Shown: positions 53,490 through 62,191, numbered from the stretch's first letter. The stretch: 64,000 nt of DNA from Sphingomonas sp. 28-63-12 (GCA_002281535.1 NCGD01000017.1:62001-126000), one strand, 5' to 3'. Notes: a model not told the origin generated them from the letters alone. Numbers and translations are program-made.

Positions 53490-54533
53490 ATGTCTGTCCA
53501 GTCTGAGCCGGTTGCCCGGGCCGCTATTCGCGTGCGTCTGACTGTGCCTGGCGACGCGGCGGCGGTGCTTGCGCTCGCGCGCAAGGCTGGCAGCGGCTTT
53601 ACCAGCCTGCCCGCGGACCCCGACGCCGTCGCCGCCCGCATTGCAGCCTCGCAGTACGCCGCGACATCATCGCTGCCAACCAGCGACGGCCAATATTGGT
53701 TTGTCGCCGAGCAGATTTCGAGCGGCGCCATTCTCGGTTGCGCGGCGATTTTTGCGCAGACCGGCCAACCCTGGCCCTTTTACAGCTTTCGCCGCAGCGT
53801 GCTGCATCACGCTTGTCCCGAGCTCAATATCGCGACCCAGGTGGGCCTCCTGACGATGGTCAATGATCTCGGCGGGTCGACCGAAGTTGGTGGCTTGCTG
53901 GTCGATCCGGCGGCGCGCGGGATGCAGGTGGGGGCGCTGCTGGCGCGAGCGCGCTATATGTTCATGGCGGCATCGCCTGATCGCTTTGCGCACCGCGTCT
54001 TCGCCGAAATGCGGGGCTGGCAGGATGAATCGGGCACATCGCCCTTCTGGGAATCGCTCAGCGGTCGCTTCATCCCGATGCGTTTTGCCGAGGCTGATGC
54101 TTATGGCGGCATCCACGGCAACCGCTTCATCGCTGATCTGCTGCCCAAGCTGCCCATCTATGAAACGATGCTGACCGAACAAGCCCGCGCCGCGATTGGC
54201 AGGCCGCACCGCGACAGCGCGCGCGCGGTGGCGCTGCTCGAACAAGAGGGGTTCCGCCATGACGGGCTGGTCGATGTGTTCGACGCCGGGCCGTGCATGA
54301 CCTGCGCCTTTGCCGATATCGCCACGATTCGCGATCGCCGGGTTGGCCTTGCTAAAGCGGGTGGCGACGATGTGCCAGCGATGCTGATCGCGTGCGGGGC
54401 GCTGGTCGATTTCATGGCGACGATCGCGCCGGGCAGGATCGACGGGCGCGATATCGATATTGCCGCGTGCCATCTCGCCACGATCGGCGCCGTAGCAGGT
54501 GACGAGATCGCTGCATCGCCGTGGCAGCGTTGA
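53490..54533 (+). CDS. Arginine N-succinyltransferase (AstA)-family acyltransferase
   Basis: A 347-residue AstA-family protein, GNAT-like fold, which in the known pathway transfers succinyl from succinyl-CoA to arginine. Family blocks: AIRVRLTVPGDAAAVLALARKAGSGFTSLPADPDAVAARI, CPELNIATQVGLLTMVNDLGGSTEVGGLLVDPAARGMQVGALLARARYMFMAA, FAEMRGWQDESGTSPFWESLSGRFIPMRFAEAD, ending DVFDAGPCMTCAFADIATIRD. No other ast genes are nearby, so another amine or amino acid is probably acylated. It starts 13 bases after the ligase and converges on the acylase gene. Confidence 0.88.
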   Translation: MSVQSEPVARAAIRVRLTVPGDAAAVLALARKAGSGFTSLPADPDAVAARIAASQYAATSSLPTSDGQYWFVAEQISSGAILGCAAIFAQTGQPWPFYSFRRSVLHHACPELNIATQVGLLTMVNDLGGSTEVGGLLVDPAARGMQVGALLARARYMFMAASPDRFAHRVFAEMRGWQDESGTSPFWESLSGRFIPMRFAEADAYGGIHGNRFIADLLPKLPIYETMLTEQARAAIGRPHRDSARAVALLEQEGFRHDGLVDVFDAGPCMTCAFADIATIRDRRVGLAKAGGDDVPAMLIACGALVDFMATIAPGRIDGRDIDIAACHLATIGAVAGDEIAASPWQR

Positions 54534-54536
54534 GGA

Positions 54537-56834
54537 TCAGTGGCGTCCATCGGTGTTCAGCACCAGCGTGGATTCGATATGGTGCCGGAGATCCTCGAAA
54601 CTGAGCCAGTTCGGGCGCAGCTTGCGATCGGAAAGCAGTTGGAACTGATCCATGCCGTGGCGCGAGGCCGGGTCTTCGCTGATGCCATAAGCGAGCGCCG
54701 AATAGCTGCTGCCGCTACCATAATCGACGACATAGAGCCGGGTTTGCGCGAACAGTGTGTATTTGCGGCCATCGGCATCGGGCTGCGGCGAAAAGCCGTT
54801 GAGCATCAGCGTCTGTTCCGACGAACTGAACCCCAGGCCGCCGATATCCGCCCAGAACCGGTCGGGCAGGTCGAAGCCGGCCAGGAACGCTGCGCCATTG
54901 GCCGGGAGCGAGTGGCCCGGCGTGCCCAGCCGATAGAGCGCGCCATAGCCATGATCAATTCCCCCCAGCACCTTGACCAGATTGTCGCGTACGCTGGCCA
55001 AACATTCTACCAGCAGGGCGGTATCCGGCGCGGATAGCGCTTCACCGTGATCGATCGCAATGACGATCCGGTCGACATCGGCGGGATGAGTGAGCGCGAG
55101 CATCTGTCGAAACTCAGCGAAGTAAAGCGCGGCCCGGGAGTCGCGATTGAAGTCGCCATTGAACTCGCCAAGTGCGGCGAGCATTTTGACCAGATCGGCC
55201 GGTGCGTCGGTCGGCAGGTCGTTGGCCAGTCGTGCGAATACCGGCTGCCAGCGATCGGTGCCGACAAGATGGGTATCGAGCGCGACCTTGACGGCGTCAT
55301 CGATCGTGAAACCAGTCGATCCCGCAAGCAATTCAAGCGCGCGGCGCTGGCGCGTGTTATTGCGCTGATAGACGTTGAACCCGAAATAACGCGGATAGCG
55401 TGCCCAACGGCGATCGTCATCGTCGGGCCAGAAGCTGGGCGGCGGGATATTCGAGAGCGAGAAATATTGCTGCGGGGGCCGCTCGACAAAGGGCAGGTCG
55501 CGGAGCGGGTGGATGCCGCGCCATAATGTGGCGCTGCTGTTGCCCGGCGACGGGGCGGCCGGATCGGCGGTACCGTCTCGGAGCGGCTGGCGCGCGGGCC
55601 TGAGCCAGAACGATCCCTCGTCAGGCGTGGAGACCAGATAATTGTCCCAGGCATACCAGTTGTTACCGGCGAACCCGGCCTTCAGCCCCGCGAGCGTGCG
55701 CTGAACCGCCAGATTGCGTTCGGGATCGAGCGACAGACCCTGACGGCCGGCCATCGCCCAGCTCCAAGCATAGGCGGTGTTGCCTTGGCGCGCCATGACG
55801 GGGGTACGGACGCCATTATGGTGGGTCAGCTCGACATCGTAAGCGATGGGCGTTTCGCCGCGGACGGGAATCTCATAATGCTCCACCGTCATGCGGCGGC
55901 GCGTGCCGTCGAAGCGATAGGCGCGGGGATCATCAGGCTCGGTGGTCACGGCGTAGCAGGTCGCATTGACGTCGTCCGACGTCGTCGCCCCCCACGCGGC
56001 ATGCGGGGTGAATCCCTCGCCGTAAATCTGCGAGGGCAGGGTGAAGTTGAGATAGTCGAGCGCGCCCGCTTTGAGGTGAACGGCATAATAGCTCGGCCCG
56101 AGCGTGAACGGGTCCCAATGCGGATCGCTCAGGTGGATCGTTTTGCCACTGGCGGTATGGCGGCCCCAGACCGACCAGAGATTGGACTGGCTCGGCGTGG
56201 CTGCGGCCGGCGTCTCTGCGCCATGACATCCGCGCGCCGATTGCGCTTCGCCGGCGCGCCACGCCATCAGCAGGGCTGGTTCGATTTGATCCGGGCGCAG
56301 CCCCCAGGCTGGGCGCTCGGCGGGATGCTCGATCAGATAGTGACGAAACCCGGCGACGAATGCGGACAGATTGGCCCGATTTTGCGGGCTGAGCCTGGCA
56401 AAATTGGCGCGGGCAGCCGGCAGCCAGGCCATCGCGCGGGCAAGCTTGTCTGAAGCGATCGGATCGGTGATGAAATGCGAGGCCCAGGAGCGTTCGACCT
56501 GGCCGATAAAGCTGTCATCAAAGCCATTGGCGCGGGTGACCACCTTGCGACCGAAGGTGGCTGCAAGGTCGCCCCGGATCATTACCCAGTGGAGCATCGT
56601 CTGACGCATCCGATCATGCGCCAGCGCATAACCGAAACCGAAAAAGCCATCGGCTTCGCGGGCGGCATAGACATGCGGCATGCCATAGTCGTCGCGGATG
56701 ATGGTCACCTTGCCATTGGTGAGGCGCGGTGGTGCCCCGTCGGCGTTCGAGCGGGGCGCCGCGACGGCAAGGCTGCTGCTGCAGACGATGATGGCGGTCC
56801 AGCCGGCAACCCCGCGCATACTGGCATTTGGCAT
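54537..56834 (-). CDS. Penicillin acylase-family N-terminal-nucleophile amidohydrolase
   Basis: A 765-residue secreted Ntn-hydrolase that cleaves N-acyl bonds (relatives: penicillin G acylase, AHL acylases, cephalosporin acylases). Signal peptide GVAGWTAIIVCSSSLAVAAP; alpha part starts VTIIRDDYGMPHVYAAREADGFFGFGYALAHDRM; the predicted autocleavage nucleophile is Ser217 in SQSNLWSVWGRHTASGKTIHLSDPH. Beta-chain Asn in FAGNNWYAWDNY region and the C-terminal DYGSGSSYSALAYG/SYSALAYGISEDPASRHG block follow. Proform is complete. It is divergent from the tautomerase operon across a perfect 18-bp palindrome. Confidence 0.92.
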   Translation of the reverse strand: MPNASMRGVAGWTAIIVCSSSLAVAAPRSNADGAPPRLTNGKVTIIRDDYGMPHVYAAREADGFFGFGYALAHDRMRQTMLHWVMIRGDLAATFGRKVVTRANGFDDSFIGQVERSWASHFITDPIASDKLARAMAWLPAARANFARLSPQNRANLSAFVAGFRHYLIEHPAERPAWGLRPDQIEPALLMAWRAGEAQSARGCHGAETPAAATPSQSNLWSVWGRHTASGKTIHLSDPHWDPFTLGPSYYAVHLKAGALDYLNFTLPSQIYGEGFTPHAAWGATTSDDVNATCYAVTTEPDDPRAYRFDGTRRRMTVEHYEIPVRGETPIAYDVELTHHNGVRTPVMARQGNTAYAWSWAMAGRQGLSLDPERNLAVQRTLAGLKAGFAGNNWYAWDNYLVSTPDEGSFWLRPARQPLRDGTADPAAPSPGNSSATLWRGIHPLRDLPFVERPPQQYFSLSNIPPPSFWPDDDDRRWARYPRYFGFNVYQRNNTRQRRALELLAGSTGFTIDDAVKVALDTHLVGTDRWQPVFARLANDLPTDAPADLVKMLAALGEFNGDFNRDSRAALYFAEFRQMLALTHPADVDRIVIAIDHGEALSAPDTALLVECLASVRDNLVKVLGGIDHGYGALYRLGTPGHSLPANGAAFLAGFDLPDRFWADIGGLGFSSSEQTLMLNGFSPQPDADGRKYTLFAQTRLYVVDYGSGSSYSALAYGISEDPASRHGMDQFQLLSDRKLRPNWLSFEDLRHHIESTLVLNTDGRH

Positions 56835-56910
56835 CGTCGCTTGCTCTCCCCATGTCAGCCGGGGGCGCCGCGCCCCGCCACCATGATCTCGTCGTCATCG
56901 TAACGAATGT

Positions 56911-56928
56911 TACTTGTGATCACAAGTA
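56911..56928. promoter_or_regulatory. Perfect 18-bp palindrome in divergent acylase/tautomerase promoter
   Basis: TACTTGTGATCACAAGTA reads the same on both strands, with a central GATC. It lies 77 bases before the acylase start and 94 before the tautomerase start. Length and centre resemble lux/tra-type boxes bound by LuxR-family proteins; GntR-type operators are another possibility. The LuxR-type gene at 60337 is a candidate binder. Confidence 0.65.
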
Positions 56929-57021
56929 TTGAGACCTATGCAATCCCGATCGCATGCCGGTGGTGTCGGGGAGCCGTCGTCGCCATGATGCGACGACTGG
57001 GTCGACGAAACGGAGTTTGCC

Positions 57022-57474
57022 ATGCCCCTTCTCCAGATCCGGCTGACGCCGGGCTGCTTTGACAACGCCCAGCGGGATCGTTTTGTCGCGGCAGTTTCTG
57101 CCGCTGCGGCAGCGGCGGAATCGCTAGCCGATACGCCGGTCGCGCGGCTGCGGACGGTGGCGCTGGTCGAGCAACTCGCGCCTGGTCATTTCTATCTGGG
57201 CGGACAATCGGGCGATCAGCTGGCGCGTGGGGCCTTCGTCCTGTGGCAAGTCAGCGCGGGGGTGCTCGACGGTGCCCGCAAGGCACGCTTTGCCGCCGCT
57301 TTGCAGGCCGCCGCCGACGCCGAAGGCGGCGATGATCCGCGCACGTTGATTACCTCCTGCGTGATCGACGAGGTGCCCGAGGGACAATGGGCACAGAACG
57401 GCACGATCCGGCGGCTGCCCGAAGCGGCAGCGCTGGCCGGCTTCACCCATCTTGCCGATATCGCCCTGCCATGA
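57022..57474 (+). CDS. Tautomerase-superfamily protein
   Basis: A 150-residue protein beginning Met-Pro (MPLLQIRLTPGCFDNAQRDRFVAAVSAAAAAAESL), so removal of Met would expose the N-terminal Pro that serves as catalytic base in 4-oxalocrotonate tautomerases. The length and the second beta-alpha-beta unit (GAFVLWQVSAGVLDGARKARFAAALQAAADAEGG) suit a fused-repeat tautomerase rather than the ~62-residue form. Its TGA overlaps the ATG of the PLP enzyme gene (ATGA). Likely isomerises a keto/enol intermediate made by that operon (inference). Confidence 0.75.
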   Translation: MPLLQIRLTPGCFDNAQRDRFVAAVSAAAAAAESLADTPVARLRTVALVEQLAPGHFYLGGQSGDQLARGAFVLWQVSAGVLDGARKARFAAALQAAADAEGGDDPRTLITSCVIDEVPEGQWAQNGTIRRLPEAAALAGFTHLADIALP

Positions 57475-58607
57475 GCCCGACCGAAGCGCAGGCCCGCGCG
57501 CTGATCGGCGAGCCGCGATCGCGATGGCGGCTGCCAACGCCCGCGCTGATCCTCGATCTCGATCGGCTCGAGGCCAATATTCGCCAGTTGGGCAAGTTGA
57601 CCGCCGGCCATCCGGTCCAGCTGCGCCCCCACGCCAAGTCGCACAAATCGAGCCTGATCGCGGCGGCCCAGATTGCTGCCGGTGCGGTCGGGATCTGCTG
57701 CGCCAAGCTTGGCGAGGCCGAGGCATTAGCGGCGGCAGGGATCGGCGATATCCTGGTGACATCGCCGATTGCGAGCGATGATGTCGCCTGGCGGGCGGCA
57801 GCGCTGGCGCATGATTGCCGGGCGCTCGCGGTGGTCGTCGATCATGAGATCGGTCTCACCGCATTGATTGCCGCCGCAGAGGCCCAAGGGGTGGCGATCG
57901 ACGTGCTGATCGACGTCGATGTCGGGCTTGGCCGAACCGGCGTATCGAGCGCCGCCGCCGCGCTGGCGCTCGCAAGGGTGATCGCGCAATCGCCGATGTT
58001 GCGGCTGCGCGGGGTGCAGGGCTATGGCGGCCATTGGCAGCATCTTCGGGGCGCGGACGCGCGGCTTGATGCCGTGCGGGCGGGCATGGATCGATTGACT
58101 GACATCGTCTTTGCCTTGCGGCTGGCCGGTCATCCGTGCCCGGTGATCAGCGGCGGCGGGACCGGGACGCTCGCCGCCGATCTCGCGATTGGCGTGCTGA
58201 CCGAGCTTCAGCCCGGCTCCTATATCTTCATGGACGCCCAATATACCGATGCTCTCGCCGCCGATTCGGTGTTTTCGACCAGCCTGTTCGTCCAGGCCCA
58301 GGTGGTCAGCGTCAACGCGCCGGCCTGGGTCACGGTCGATGCCGGGCTAAAGGCTTTCGCCGCCGACGGGCCGATGCCGCGTGCTGTTGGGCCGCTTTTC
58401 GGCGATACCAGCTATCTCTTTTTTGGCGATGAGCATGGGATGGTATCGCGTCCGCAAGGGGACTTTAGCACTCGCCCGGGCGAGCGGATCGAATTCGTCA
58501 CCCCGCACTGCGATCCGACCGTCGATCGCTATGATTTTTTTCATATTGTCCGGGGCGACACGCTGGTAGCCATCGAACCGATCGATGCCGCGCGCCGATC
58601 GCAGTGA
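57471..58607 (+). CDS. DSD1-family PLP enzyme (D-threonine aldolase/D-serine dehydratase-like)
   Basis: A 378-residue fold-III (alanine racemase-like) PLP enzyme acting on D-amino acids. Features: RLPTPALILDLDRLEANIRQLG, the PLP-lysine segment LRPHAKSHKS (Lys56 or Lys59), GICCAKLGEAEALAAAG, ISGGGTGT (phosphate loop), LQPGSYIFMDAQY, and the metal-ligand segment TPHCDPTVDRYD near the C-terminus. Relatives cleave D-threonine-type beta-hydroxy amino acids or dehydrate D-serine. Coupled to the tautomerase gene; its presence suggests the pathway handles a D- or beta-hydroxy amino acid. Confidence 0.9.
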   Translation: MSPTEAQARALIGEPRSRWRLPTPALILDLDRLEANIRQLGKLTAGHPVQLRPHAKSHKSSLIAAAQIAAGAVGICCAKLGEAEALAAAGIGDILVTSPIASDDVAWRAAALAHDCRALAVVVDHEIGLTALIAAAEAQGVAIDVLIDVDVGLGRTGVSSAAAALALARVIAQSPMLRLRGVQGYGGHWQHLRGADARLDAVRAGMDRLTDIVFALRLAGHPCPVISGGGTGTLAADLAIGVLTELQPGSYIFMDAQYTDALAADSVFSTSLFVQAQVVSVNAPAWVTVDAGLKAFAADGPMPRAVGPLFGDTSYLFFGDEHGMVSRPQGDFSTRPGERIEFVTPHCDPTVDRYDFFHIVRGDTLVAIEPIDAARRSQ

Positions 58608-58630
58608 GGCGTGGCCAACACATGACGCGA

Positions 58631-60259
58631 TCAGCCGCGCGGCGCAAACCGCCGGGCAGCACCGCGCTTGTCGCGGAGGTCGCGCAGAATTTCATGCGCG
58701 GCATTGTGCCCCGGCATGCCGGTCACGCCGCCGCCGGGGTGGGTGCCGGACCCACACATATAGAGTCCAGCGACCGGGCTGCGATAATCAGCATAACCCA
58801 GTGCCGGGCGCGCGCTATAGAGCTGATCCAGCGACAGCGCGCCGTGGAAGATATCGCCGCCGACCAGCGCCAGCTTGCGCTCAAGATCGAGCGGCGACAG
58901 GATCATCCGGCCTTCGATCGCACCTTTGAAATTGGGGGCGTAGTTGGCGACGGTATCGATCACCAGATCGGCGACTTTTTCACGGTGATCGTCCCAGCTC
59001 GATCCGTCGGGCAGGGTCGGGGCGAATTGCTGGCAGAACAGGCTGGCGACATGCTTGCCGGGCGGGGCAAGGCTGTCATCGAGCACGCTTGGCACGTGCA
59101 TCTCGATCGCCGGCCGCGCCGACCAGCCATCGCGCCGGGCGTCGCTATAGGCCGTGTCGAGATAGTCGAGCGAGGGCGCAATAACGATGCTGGCGCCGTG
59201 GTGCTCGGCGGCGCCGTTGCTCGGCAGGCACGAGAAATTGGGCAATTCGCTGAGCGCGACATTCATCCGAAAGGTGCCGGATCCGCAGCGCCAGCCTTCC
59301 ATCCGCTCGATCAGCCGGGGCGGCAGATGCGCGTCATCGACGAGCTTGCCGAACAGCAGCTTGGGATTGACGTTCGAAATGACGGTTTTGGCATCGATCT
59401 GCTGGCCATTATCGAGGATGATGCCCTGTGCCCGGCCGCGGATGATTTTCACCTCGCGCACCGCCGCTTCGGTATGGATCGTCACCCCGGCGGCGATGCA
59501 GGCGCGGCCCATCGCGCGGGTAATCGCGCCCATCCCGCCAATCGCATGACCCCAGGCGCCGCGAATGCCGTTGACCTCGCCAAAAACATGGTGGAGCAGC
59601 ACATAGGCAGAGCCCGGGTGATAGGGGCTGGCATAATTGCCGATCACCGAATCGAAGCCGAGCAGGCCTTTCAGCGCGTCGGTCTCGAACCATTGGTCGA
59701 GAATGTCGCCGGCCGAGCGGCCGAACATTTCGAGCAGGTCGCTTTGCGCCTGGATGCCGAGCTTGCGGGCGCGGTTGCCGAGCGTGATTGCGCCGATCAG
59801 GTCACTGATGCCGCCATTCACTTCGGGCGGGGTTTCCAGCAGAATCGAGCGGACGAAATCGACCATCGCGTCGAGCCGGTGGTGGAATTCGGGCAGCCGT
59901 TCGGCATCGCGCGCCGACCAGCGTGCCACTTCGCGGGCCGAGCGATCGGCGTCGCGATCGAGGATCAGATAACGCTGGTCGTCGACCGGCGAGAAATAGG
60001 ACAGCGGCCGCAGCACGATGCGCAGCCCGTGTTCGGCGAGCCGCAGATCGGCCATCACCTTGGGGTTGAGCAGGCTGACCGAATAGCTCGCCACCGAATT
60101 GCGAAAGCCGGGATGAAATTCCTCGGTGATCGCCGCGCCGCCGACGATTTCGCGGCGTTCGAATATGCCGACGCGGAAGCCGGCACGCGCGAGATAATAA
60201 GCGCAGACCAGCCCATTATGGCCGCCACCGATGATCACTGCATCATAATCGACCGCCAT
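58631..60259 (-). CDS. FAD-dependent oxidoreductase, PYROXD2/phytoene-desaturase-like
   Basis: A 542-residue amine-oxidase-superfamily flavoprotein. It has the N-terminal FAD dinucleotide fold DAVIIGGGHNGLVCAYYLARAGFRVGIFERREIVGGAA, the mid MGAITRAMGRACIAAGVTIHTEAAVREV block, and the C-terminal LYMCGSGTHPGGGVTGMPGHNAAHEIL that closes the FAD site. The GGGHNGL...GGGVTG pattern is that of the PYROXD2-like group, not carotenoid desaturases, and no carotenoid genes are near. It converges on the PLP-enzyme gene and is divergent from the LuxR-type regulator. Confidence 0.9.
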   Translation of the reverse strand: MAVDYDAVIIGGGHNGLVCAYYLARAGFRVGIFERREIVGGAAITEEFHPGFRNSVASYSVSLLNPKVMADLRLAEHGLRIVLRPLSYFSPVDDQRYLILDRDADRSAREVARWSARDAERLPEFHHRLDAMVDFVRSILLETPPEVNGGISDLIGAITLGNRARKLGIQAQSDLLEMFGRSAGDILDQWFETDALKGLLGFDSVIGNYASPYHPGSAYVLLHHVFGEVNGIRGAWGHAIGGMGAITRAMGRACIAAGVTIHTEAAVREVKIIRGRAQGIILDNGQQIDAKTVISNVNPKLLFGKLVDDAHLPPRLIERMEGWRCGSGTFRMNVALSELPNFSCLPSNGAAEHHGASIVIAPSLDYLDTAYSDARRDGWSARPAIEMHVPSVLDDSLAPPGKHVASLFCQQFAPTLPDGSSWDDHREKVADLVIDTVANYAPNFKGAIEGRMILSPLDLERKLALVGGDIFHGALSLDQLYSARPALGYADYRSPVAGLYMCGSGTHPGGGVTGMPGHNAAHEILRDLRDKRGAARRFAPRG

Positions 60260-60336
60260 GTGCTTTCCCCCTCCAGTGCCTGTTCGCGGGATAGCGAGCG
60301 CCGGGCGGGGCGAAAATACCCCCAGGGGAGGAGGCG

Positions 60337-61149
60337 TTGAGTGCTATCCATGCCTCCATCGCCACATTGGCGATCCCGATCATCCAGCAGGTTGCAACGC
60401 CGCATTTCTATCGCGCGCTGGCGAGCGGTTTGCGGGCTGCGTTCGATGGCGATGGGGTCACAATTCTTCATCATCAGCGGCACCGCCTGCCACGGATTAT
60501 TTTCGATGACTTTGCGCCAGAGGCGCGCGCTGGGCTCGCCCGCTATGTCCACTCGACGCATCGCCATGACCCGTTTGTGGCGGCGCTGGACTGGCGCAAG
60601 CCAGCCTGGGTGTACCGGTTGGGTGCATTGCCGCGCTTTTCAGTCGCCGGCGGGGCTGGGTTGTTGATCGACCCGCGCGAGGAGATTGGCTATCGCACGG
60701 TCGGCTGGCCATGTCGGCAATCGGAAATCGGCGCGGCCATCCCCGTCGGCAGCAACGACCTGCTGCAGATCGCGCTTTACCGGCAGGGCGCCTTCGAGGG
60801 CGAAGTCGTGCAGGCGCTTGCCGCCTGTTTGCCGATGCTCAGCGCAGCAATCGGCCGGCACCGCGGCTGGTGTGCGCCGGGATTGCCTTCTGCCCGGGCG
60901 GCCGGGCTGACGCGCCGCGAACGCCAGGTCATCGCGCAGGTACTTCGCGGCAATTCGTCAACGGCAATCGCCGAATTGCTGGGAATCTCGTGCCTGACGG
61001 TGAAAGCGCATCGCAAGAATGCCTACCGCAAGCTGGGGGTAGACACACTTGCCGGACTGTTCGCGCTGTTCAGTGGCCCCGGCGATACCGAACGATCGTT
61101 GCTCCACCCCCGCGACCCAGGAAGAGACGATGCAGTACAGCCCCTTTGA
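60337..61149 (+). CDS. LuxR-type HTH regulator without an AHL-binding signature
   Basis: A 270-residue regulator starting TTG at 60337, after GGGAGGAGG. The C-terminal HTH is a clear LuxR/GerE domain (GLTRRERQVIAQVLRGNSSTAIAELLGISCLTVKAHRKNAYRKLGVDTLAGLFALF, about residues 190-245). The N-terminal ~180 residues (ATPHFYRALASGLRAAFDGDGVTILHH...) lack the Trp/Tyr/Asp set of autoinducer domains and may be a GAF-like sensor. Its last 20 bases overlap the next gene. Candidate controller of the acylase/PLP genes. Confidence 0.85.
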   Translation: MSAIHASIATLAIPIIQQVATPHFYRALASGLRAAFDGDGVTILHHQRHRLPRIIFDDFAPEARAGLARYVHSTHRHDPFVAALDWRKPAWVYRLGALPRFSVAGGAGLLIDPREEIGYRTVGWPCRQSEIGAAIPVGSNDLLQIALYRQGAFEGEVVQALAACLPMLSAAIGRHRGWCAPGLPSARAAGLTRRERQVIAQVLRGNSSTAIAELLGISCLTVKAHRKNAYRKLGVDTLAGLFALFSGPGDTERSLLHPRDPGRDDAVQPL

Positions 61150-62095
61150 TTCGGTAATCGATGCAATCGGATCAACCCCGCTTGTCCGGTTGGATCGGCT
61201 TGTCGCCGCGCATGGCCTGAAGGGCACGATCCTGGCCAAACTCGATTATCTCAATCCGGGATCGTCGAAAAAGGACCGGGCGGCGCGCGCGATCATTGAG
61301 GCGGCCGAACGAGAGGGTGAGTTGCAGCCGGGCCAGACCGTGGTTGAGCTGACATCGGGCAATATGGGGACCGGGCTGGCGATCGTCTGCGCAGTGAAGG
61401 GCTATCGCTTCGTCGCGGTGATGTCGAAGGGCAATTCGCCCGAGCGCGCGCGAATGATGCGGGCGCTTGGCGCCGAAGTCGTGCTGGTCGATCAGCAGCC
61501 GGGATCGGTGCCGGGGCAGGTGTCGGGCGATGATCTGGCGCTGGTCGAGGCCGAAGCGGTCCGGCTGACCCGCGAACGCAGCGCCTTCCGCGCCGACCAG
61601 TTTCACCGTGAAGCGAGCTGGCGCGGGCATTTTGAAACGACCGGGCCCGAACTCTGGACGCAGAGCGGCGGTGCAATTGATGCCTTTGCCGATTTCCTCG
61701 GCTCGGGTGGCACCTATGCGGGGGTGACGCTTGCGCTAAAGGCTCGCGACCCGGCAATTGCCTGTTATGTCGTCGAGCCGGTCGGGGCGGCGGTGGTGGC
61801 GGGCGAGGGGGTGACCGCGCCGGACCATCCGATTCAGGGCGGGGGCTATGCGATGCCCGATCTGGCGCTGCTGCGCGGCGTGCCGATCAATGGCTTTGTC
61901 CAGGTCACGGGCGCGGACGCGATGGGCACCGCGCGCCGGCTCGCCGCGATCGAGGGGATTTTCGGCGGCTTTTCGGGCGGCGCCAATGTCGCCGCTGCTT
62001 TGCAGCTGCTTGCCGGACCGCTGAGCGGCACGACGATCGCGGTGCTGATCTGCGATTCGGGAATGAAATATCTCTCGACGGATTTGTGGGGCTGA
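61130..62095 (+). CDS. Cysteine synthase-like fold-II PLP enzyme
   Basis: A 321-residue beta-family PLP enzyme (cysteine synthase, cystathionine beta-synthase and relatives). Features: IGSTPLVRLDRLV, LAKLDYLNPGSSKKDRAARAIIEAAE with the PLP Lys, ELTSGNMGTGLAIVCAVKGY (Asn contacts PLP), GSGGTYAGVTLAL (phosphate loop) and the later GGFSGGANVAA. The LDYLNPGSSKKDR reading differs from typical CysK (LEFFNPxxSVKDR), so beta-replacement or beta-elimination on another substrate is likely. ATG 61130 lies inside the end of the LuxR gene, so they form one unit. Confidence 0.88.
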   Translation: MQYSPFDSVIDAIGSTPLVRLDRLVAAHGLKGTILAKLDYLNPGSSKKDRAARAIIEAAEREGELQPGQTVVELTSGNMGTGLAIVCAVKGYRFVAVMSKGNSPERARMMRALGAEVVLVDQQPGSVPGQVSGDDLALVEAEAVRLTRERSAFRADQFHREASWRGHFETTGPELWTQSGGAIDAFADFLGSGGTYAGVTLALKARDPAIACYVVEPVGAAVVAGEGVTAPDHPIQGGGYAMPDLALLRGVPINGFVQVTGADAMGTARRLAAIEGIFGGFSGGANVAAALQLLAGPLSGTTIAVLICDSGMKYLSTDLWG

Positions 62096-62191
62096 GCCCA
62101 TGGCGGCGCTGCACCGACTACTGACGGTCGCTCCACACTGGCTCCACGCAATGTCTTCAGCTTCGGCCCATCAACAGCCGGAGTATCAACT

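Noticed and set aside
58604-60340. 578-codon plus-strand frame opposite the FAD oxidoreductase gene
   Set aside because: The minus-strand product has complete FAD motifs at both ends; the plus frame is His/Arg/Asp-rich without any domain pattern, typical of antisense frames in GC-rich DNA.
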